From an uncultured Lachnospiraceae bacterium (GTDB lineage Bacteria > Bacillota > Clostridia > Lachnospirales > Lachnospiraceae), in contig USSP01000126.1 of assembly GCA_900557385.1 (NCBI GenBank), forward strand, positions 1-5,704: a stretch of DNA of 5,704 nucleotides, written 5' to 3'. Made by a program: the position numbers and the translations under genes. Under the pieces are notes generated by a model. The model worked only from the letters and a program-made list of their open reading frames with translations. It had not been told where the DNA came from and did not search any database. Below, piece after piece: positions 5,457 to 5,704 of the stretch. The first letter of the stretch is position 1. The number at the start of each line of letters is the position of its first letter.

Positions 5457-5704
5457 ATGGCAGATGTAAAGAAAGTTGCAACAAGAGAAAGTTATGGCGC
5501 CACTCTGGTAGAACTGGGCGCAGAACATCCGGAAATCGTTGTACTGGATGCTGACCTGGCAGCCGCTACCAAGACCGCTATGTTTAAGAAAGCATATCCC
5601 GACAGACATATTGACTGCGGTATCGCAGAAGCTGATATGATCGGTATTGCAGCCGGTTTATCTACCGTTGGTTTTGTACCCTTTGCAAGCTCCTTTGCCA
5701 TGTT
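5457..5704 (+). CDS. Transketolase, C-terminal subunit (5' part; continues past the window)
   Basis: The ATG at 5457 lies two bases after the stop of the N-terminal subunit, so translation is probably coupled. AGCAGGTGA in the last codons of the upstream gene may serve as ribosome site. The 82 visible codons begin MADVKKVATRESYGATLVEL and continue with IVVLDADLAAATKT, then the DCGIAEADMIGIAAGLSTVG segment and FVPFASSFAM. The Glu of GIAE (residue 58) corresponds to the catalytic glutamate that activates the aminopyrimidine ring of thiamine diphosphate in the pyrimidine-binding domain. Complete C-subunits have about 310 residues, so roughly three quarters of the protein lies beyond the edge. 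The reading frame is open to the last base. It completes the active site with the preceding subunit. Confidence 0.93.
   Translation, partial: MADVKKVATRESYGATLVELGAEHPEIVVLDADLAAATKTAMFKKAYPDRHIDCGIAEADMIGIAAGLSTVGFVPFASSFAM

Noticed and set aside
1..5704. CRISPR array, tRNA/rRNA, insertion sequence or prophage elements
   Set aside because: No spaced repeats, tRNA-like folds, transposase motifs or terminal inverted repeats were found by eye; apart from the poly-G junction the region is ordinary metabolic sequence.

Overview
The window reads as a low-to-mid GC Firmicutes chromosome, most likely a Clostridia/Lachnospiraceae-type gut anaerobe. This rests on strong AAGGAGG-type ribosome sites, TTGACA/TATGAT promoters, a LicT-type antitermination leader, split transketolase subunits and an HPr of the style seen in Clostridia. 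The assignment is inferred from family resemblance, not from a search.

Layout, all genes on the + strand. (1) Bases 1-138 are a GC-rich (about 62% by my count) fragment of a membrane protein resembling the DUF1624 / heparan-alpha-glucosaminide N-acetyltransferase family. (2) Bases 139-171 are poly-G-rich low-complexity sequence that looks like a false join. (3) From about 172 to 1032 runs the C-terminal half of PTS Enzyme I (ptsI), without its N-terminal HPr-binding/phospho-His domain, followed by HPr (ptsH, 1051-1308). (4) The 1309-1575 intergenic region holds a promoter, a ribonucleic antiterminator (RAT) and an overlapping intrinsic terminator. (5) Next come a LicT/BglG-family antiterminator (1576-2427), a stand-alone glucose-family EIIA (2430-2912), an intercistronic hairpin, and a NagE/PtsG-type EIICB permease (2981-4447) closed by a terminator-like hairpin. 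(6) A 101-base gap with a possible promoter precedes the transketolase N-terminal subunit (4612-5454) and the start of the C-terminal subunit (5457 to the window end).

Together the genes form a sugar uptake and phosphorylation module. EI passes phosphate from PEP to HPr, then to EIIA, then to the EIIB domain of the permease, which imports and phosphorylates glucose or N-acetylglucosamine. The antiterminator probably senses PTS phosphorylation through its PRD histidines and controls read-through into its own operon. The neighbouring transketolase handles sugar phosphates in the non-oxidative pentose phosphate pathway.

I see no wholly new biological system. The points most worth a second look are the poly-G junction, the absence of Ser46 in HPr, the autogenous RAT/terminator switch, and the unresolved sugar specificity of the permease.
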